Both the position numbers and the translations under genes were made by a program. From Pegea sp. RAD2-039 (taxonomy: Eukaryota; Chordata; Thaliacea; Salpida; Salpidae), in contig JAQGEQ010000295.1 of assembly GCA_034620365.1 (NCBI GenBank), forward strand, positions 223,742-287,741: DNA of 64,000 nucleotides, read 5' to 3'. Below are positions 58,950-64,000 of the stretch, one piece after another. Positions within the stretch are counted from its first letter, which is position 1. Each line of letters starts with the position of its first letter. The notes beneath the pieces were generated by a model that searched no databases, was not told where the DNA came from, and saw only the letters and a list, made by a program, of their open reading frames with translations.

Positions 58950-61900
58950 TTACATTGTCATAAACAGTGTATGCAGAAATCAAAGTTTGTGAATGGTGTA
59001 TTTTTACTGATAAATTTTGTTAAGAAATGTAACTTTTTAAATGAAATGTTTTTTGAACCTAAACAAAAGTTAGTAACTCATTTTTTTTATGTTACAAACT
59101 TCTTTAATCGAATCTAAACTTTTAAATTTAAACAATTGCAAACTACATTAGTAAGCAGAAAAACTTAGTAATCATTAATCGATTGTAGATATTTAAGTAT
59201 TCACTCTAAAAAAACTTTAGTTGATTAATCTGTACGCAATTCTTTACTAAAATAAAAGATGTTTTACTTTAAGTCAGCAAAATTTCATTTATTAAATTTT
59301 ATTTATATACGATAGTTATGATATAACTACTCCAAATGACATTTCTCAATTTTAATTTAGTTTTGTATCATGACGTTAAGCATTCAAATCTGGATTGTTC
59401 AAAACAAAATAAAGTGATATAAGATTCATTTTTTTATGAAAAGCTGTATAAAGGATTTTATAAAACCAAACATCTGTTTGTTTAAATTGTGTAAACGAAT
59501 AAAACTAAATAATTATTCTTTTTATTTAAAAAAGAGTTTATTTATTCAATTAATATAAATATTTTTAATCTTTTTGAATAAGTGGTGACTGCACTGTTTT
59601 TAATATTTTACAATTTCTTATTGTCAAGTTTTTACTGAACTGAATTATTATTCACTATTCAAATTAAATTCAAGACTAATTTTCTTATTTTGTTTGTGGT
59701 TTTAATCACCCTGACTACAAAAGTATTCCAGTAAAAGTATTTCTTATCTATAATTCTATATGTTAAATATTAGTTTTTTTTCATTAATTCGAACTTATTT
59801 TATATAATTTACTACAAATGTACAAATTTTGTGCAGATAAAATCTAATGTTTTATGGATATTTTTTGGGGAACTTTAAAGTTATTAGTTTCACTTTTTTT
59901 TAATATACAAGATAAATCATAGAAACAAAGTTTAATTTTTTTGGAAATTAGTTTGAAATGCTTAATATCAAAAATTGCATAGTAGATTACTGTTAGGTAC
60001 TATTATAAAAGTTAAACAAATCAAGTTTAGATGTAATTAAATCAAAAATTCAGCGAGTTGGAAAATAATAGGTTTAAGTCAAATGGTAAATATAATCGAT
60101 TGGTAGATTCAAAATAGTTTTAGTTCAAATTAGTAACCTGCATGTGTACAAAAATTCTTATAAAAGTTCTGACTCAGTGATAGAAATACAAAACTAAAAT
60201 TTACGAGTATTGAAGCAAATATAGGATTTCAAAGTTTGAATGGTTAATGATTAAAATTTTATTTTTAGAAAATGTTACAAACAAAACATTCCCTAAATTT
60301 TATTTTTTTTATAAAAACTATCACTTCGTAGACGTTTGGGTATCTATTATTACTTTATATATTTTTTTTATAAATAAACTAAAACAAAAACTTTTAATTA
60401 AGAAACGTAATTTAATGTTACATTTTATATGGATTATAACTTGACCAACATGATAACAAATTACTATAATTTCGTTTGCTGAATTTCATTAAAGTCTACT
60501 TTAACAAATTTGTCTAATTACTCTTAATTGTCATTTAGGTGTCACTAAGTGCTTCTGGCGGTAACTTTGTGATTAATCGAATTCTAAAAATAGAGTTTTG
60601 TTTACAGGTATGTTGTGAAGCTTATTGTAAATTTTATTTTTGAGGTAAAAATGTTTTTACACAAAAATAAAAATATATAAAAAGGTAGCTTTAATATTTT
60701 CTAAATAAATTTACTTCGGATGTTTGAAAATTAAAATTGATAAAAAGTAAGTATTTAAATAAAAATTCAAAATAAAAAATTTTCATTCAATTTTTGCAGG
60801 TTCATAAGATGACGACCAGTTTTAATGTTAAATGTTGATGAAATTTTAGTAAAAAAGGATTTTTCAAAAACTAAACATTCAGTAAATGTTAACGTTTTTT
60901 TTCTTAATTGCTTTTGATAAAACTAAAAAATTGATTATTCTAAGATTAGTTTGAAAGATCATTTAAACATTTATAACTTTTACTTGTCTTTGTTTAAATC
61001 TTTAAAAATATTATTGACGTCATACATAAGCACGCGCGAACTTTGATGACGTCATTTCTACAACTGATTCCTTGTTCTTAGAAAGTATTTGGTTAATATC
61101 TAGAAGTAAAATGAATAAGAACTAACTGACATATTGAAAATTTTTGTTTTAACTATGATATATCATTTGTGACAAACTATGAAGTAAATTTATACAAATA
61201 TTTTGACAGAAAAACGTGTTATTCAAGTGGAACAATTTGGATAATTTTACCGCTGATATATGGCATGGTTTATTTCTATCATTATATCTTAGAAAAAAAA
61301 AATTTAAATCCCATTTTCTTTAAAATCAATTTTTTGATGTAAAAGAACTAAGCCCTTAAACAGTTTGAAAAAAATAAGTTTGTATGTAAATTCAATTAAC
61401 ATTTTGTGTTAAAAACCTTTCAGAGAATTTGTAAGAAACTAAAGGTTTAAAAAAGGAGTAATTCTATTGATGAGTTTTGTTGAAATTTTCATTTTTTAAT
61501 TGAAATGTGTTTTAACCTACAAACAACAGTGAGCAACTAGTTATGTGAACCATAAACTTTTATAATTTAAAAAAGTGTATACTACAACAGTAAGCAGAAT
61601 ATTTTAGTGATGCTGAATCGATTTTAGATATTTAATTATTCACTTGTTGTTGCAGGTGCTGCTGTCAACTTTGCGTCAACTACATACATACATAAAACTT
61701 TGAACCACCTGTAAGCAGAATGGTATGATTCATGATGTTTAATAAAAATTGTTTCTAGTACTAACAGTAGTTGAGATAACAACCAAATTTCATCACATAA
61801 AACGAAGTGTATAGTGATTGACTTTCTTAAAGTTTGTTGATTGTGCAAACACAAAAAAAGATTGAAATCAAGATTTCACGAAATTCAAACTCTTGGTTTT

Positions 61901-64000
61901 ATCATTTTTAACTTTTAAAAATCTGTTCTTTTTGATTTCCTATAAGATGTAATTATTGTAAACTACTGTTGTATCTTCTCAACGACAATACTCAATAATT
62001 GGTTTTTTTAGCAATCATCTTTTATCTAAGTAACTATTAACAATGTAGCAGCTGTTAACAAGTCGCTGTTAGTGAGTTATAAGTTTATTGCCAACAATGC
62101 AGAACAAAATCTGAAACATAGAGATAGGAACACGTAAAACTCGAAAAAAACTCCAAAACATCTTGAAATGTCATCAATTACATTTTAATACTTTTGATTT
62201 TACAACTTATTAAATGCTAAGGAAGCAAATAAGTCTTCAATTGGTAAATTAAAAAGATTTGGTTGGAAAAACTTTATTAGAAACTTTTGATTTATTCTAA
62301 AGCTACCCTTGCTTACTGCGTCATAGTTTTTTTTTCAGTTTTGCTCTTAAGGTTATTATCTTACTTACTTATCTGGCTTATAGGCATCTTTTATTTATCA
62401 ATTTATATTTCTTACAAGCCGAATTTATATTTTAACAGGTCGTCGTTTTCCACATTATTGATAGTTTAATAAAAAAGTTCACTTTAAAAAAACTAATATA
62501 AGAATCTATCAAGATTATAGATTGTTGGTTTGCTTATTAGATTTCATAATATTTCAGAAATCTGGCGAAAATGGATATGTAGCTTAACAGTTAACTTATG
62601 GATAATTTACATGACATGTGTATAATTGGCCAAAGTTATGTGACATCTCTATCGTTATCCACAGAATTAAAAAAGTTAAAGTGATATAATACTTTAGTTA
62701 GTATACTAACTAACCAAACTTGTTTAAACTAGATAAGTAGCCACATTAACTTTTTTGTGAAAGTACCGAAAGTGTAAAATTAAAATGCACTCACTACTCG
62801 TCCCAAACTTTCATTCATAAACGATCATCTAAAATTGAATTCAATCTATAACAATTTAATTATCTAAGGATTAAAAATTTGAAACAAAGCAGGTATTAGT
62901 TTGTAAAACTTTCAATCAAACAAATCTTTTATGAAATAATTTGTTTGTAATTTTGTTTTTCTATCAATTTTATTAGAAATTTTTCATAACAAAATAAATT
63001 TCTTCTCTAGAAATTATTTCAAAGTTGGTTTCTTTGTTTAGTAAAGTATTTAAAATCTACAAATTTCTGCAACTTACAAAGAGTTACACTAAATAGTTGC
63101 TCTAAGCAAATGATATCAAAATTATTTTTCTTAATTTGAATTGCTTTTGATAAAACTAAAAAATTGATTAATTGAATATTAGTTTGGAAGATCATTTAAA
63201 CATTTATAACTTTACTTATCTCTGTTTAAACCTTTCAAAATATTATTGACGTAATACATAAGCACGCGCAAACTTGGATAACGGCATTTCTACAACTGAT
63301 TCTTTGTTCTTAGAAATTATTTGATGTATATCTAGAAGTAAAATGAAAAAAATCCAACTTACACAATCAAAATTTTCGTTTTAACTATGAGATATCATTT
63401 GTGACAAACTATGAAATAATTTTCATTAAATTAACGACCAACCATCAAAGATGAAGTTTAATGAAGTCATTATCGTTATCATGGCTATTTTTGTTATGTA
63501 GAGAAGAAGATGATTGAAAAAAAAAGGAAATAATGTCTTTCTAATAGTTCTGAAACTAATCATGTGACGTTTGTGACTCTATAAGAAATTGTTTAATCGT
63601 TTGTGATTGAATTTTGTTTTTATATTTGATTCAGTTATTTCAGTTTGATACTTTATGATAGAAATATTTCGACAGAAAATCGTGTTTATTCAAGTGAAAC
63701 AGTTCGGAGAGTTTTACTATTACTATATCTTAGAAAACTCGATAATAATTCAAATTTGATTTTGTTTTATAGAAGTTGTTTGTTTGAAGAAAAAACCTTA
63801 CACAGTTTGAAAAAAAAAAGTTTTAATGTAAATTCAATTAAAATTTTTTGTAAAAAACCTTTCATAGAATCTGTAAGAAATAAACACTTTTAAAAATGGT
63901 GTAATTCTATTGATAAAAAATGTTAAAATTGTTATTTTTAAACTGAAATGTGTTTTTAACCTACAAACAACAGTAAGCAACTCTTTTTTCTAAATCATAA
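58950..64000. repeat. Second diverged tandem repeat, period about 2.2-2.4 kb
   Basis: Block 60943-61190 recurs at 63177-63420 (GATCATTTAAACATTTATAA, CATAAGCACGCGC, AGAAGTAAAATGAA, ATCATTTGTGACAAACTATG). Block 61203-61540 recurs at 63665-63985, with CCTACAAACAACAG near its end. Block 61582-61645 has a weaker copy at 59143-59205. The window ends inside the last copy. No intact gene is visible; short open frames here do not agree between copies. Confidence 0.65.
62694..62713. repeat. Perfect 20-bp palindrome
   Basis: TTAGTTAGTATACTAACTAA is its own reverse complement. It could bind a dimeric protein or be chance in AT-rich DNA. Confidence 0.8.

Overview
The window is very AT-rich DNA from an animal genome. 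Evidence: spliced genes with GT/AG introns, a homeodomain/C2H2 gene, an E2F4/5-type factor, PTB-type RNA-binding proteins, non-LTR retrotransposon remnants and AATAAA signals. I cannot name the lineage from sequence alone. All alignments, identities and exon models were made by eye.

Layout. 1-2.4 kb: repeat DNA related to the big array at 35-59 kb, mostly in the opposite orientation. 5.7 kb: tRNA-like fragment. 6.05-6.88 kb (-): an intronless, truncated E2F4/5-like gene. 10.55-16.55 kb (-): a 19-exon gene with an N-terminal homeodomain and C-terminal zinc fingers; its middle is built from repeated exon cassettes of fixed phase. 18.45-23.2 and 26.2-30.85 kb: a tandem segmental duplication, each half carrying an intronless PTB-like gene with three RRMs and no RRM1; between the halves lie a CRE-like minisatellite, a LINE 3' end and a tRNA-derived element. 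31.05-32.3 kb: a minisatellite joined to a reverse-transcriptase fragment. 32.3-35.1 kb: AT-rich desert. 35.2-59 kb: a higher-order tandem array with an 8-bp microsatellite and a second minisatellite/RT composite inside it. 59-64 kb: another diverged tandem repeat with a period of about 2.2-2.4 kb.

The most interesting signal is in the array. On the minus strand its conserved islands are exon-like, not random satellite. In two copies (46658-47464 and 41813-42617) five short blocks of 112, 89, 49, 13 and 51 nt carry GT/AG borders and matching phases. The first copy reads open through all five to one stop; the second has a single stop near the start of its first block. Other copies keep the same frames with scattered stops, frameshifts or lost splice sites, so this looks like a tandem family of multi-exon genes, mostly decaying, with no protein family I recognise.

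A common theme is gene growth by duplication of short exons (homeobox gene and array) together with intronless copies of conserved regulators (E2F, PTB). The genes are not an operon; any functional link between them is speculation. All three recognisable gene types would act in the nucleus (transcription and splicing).
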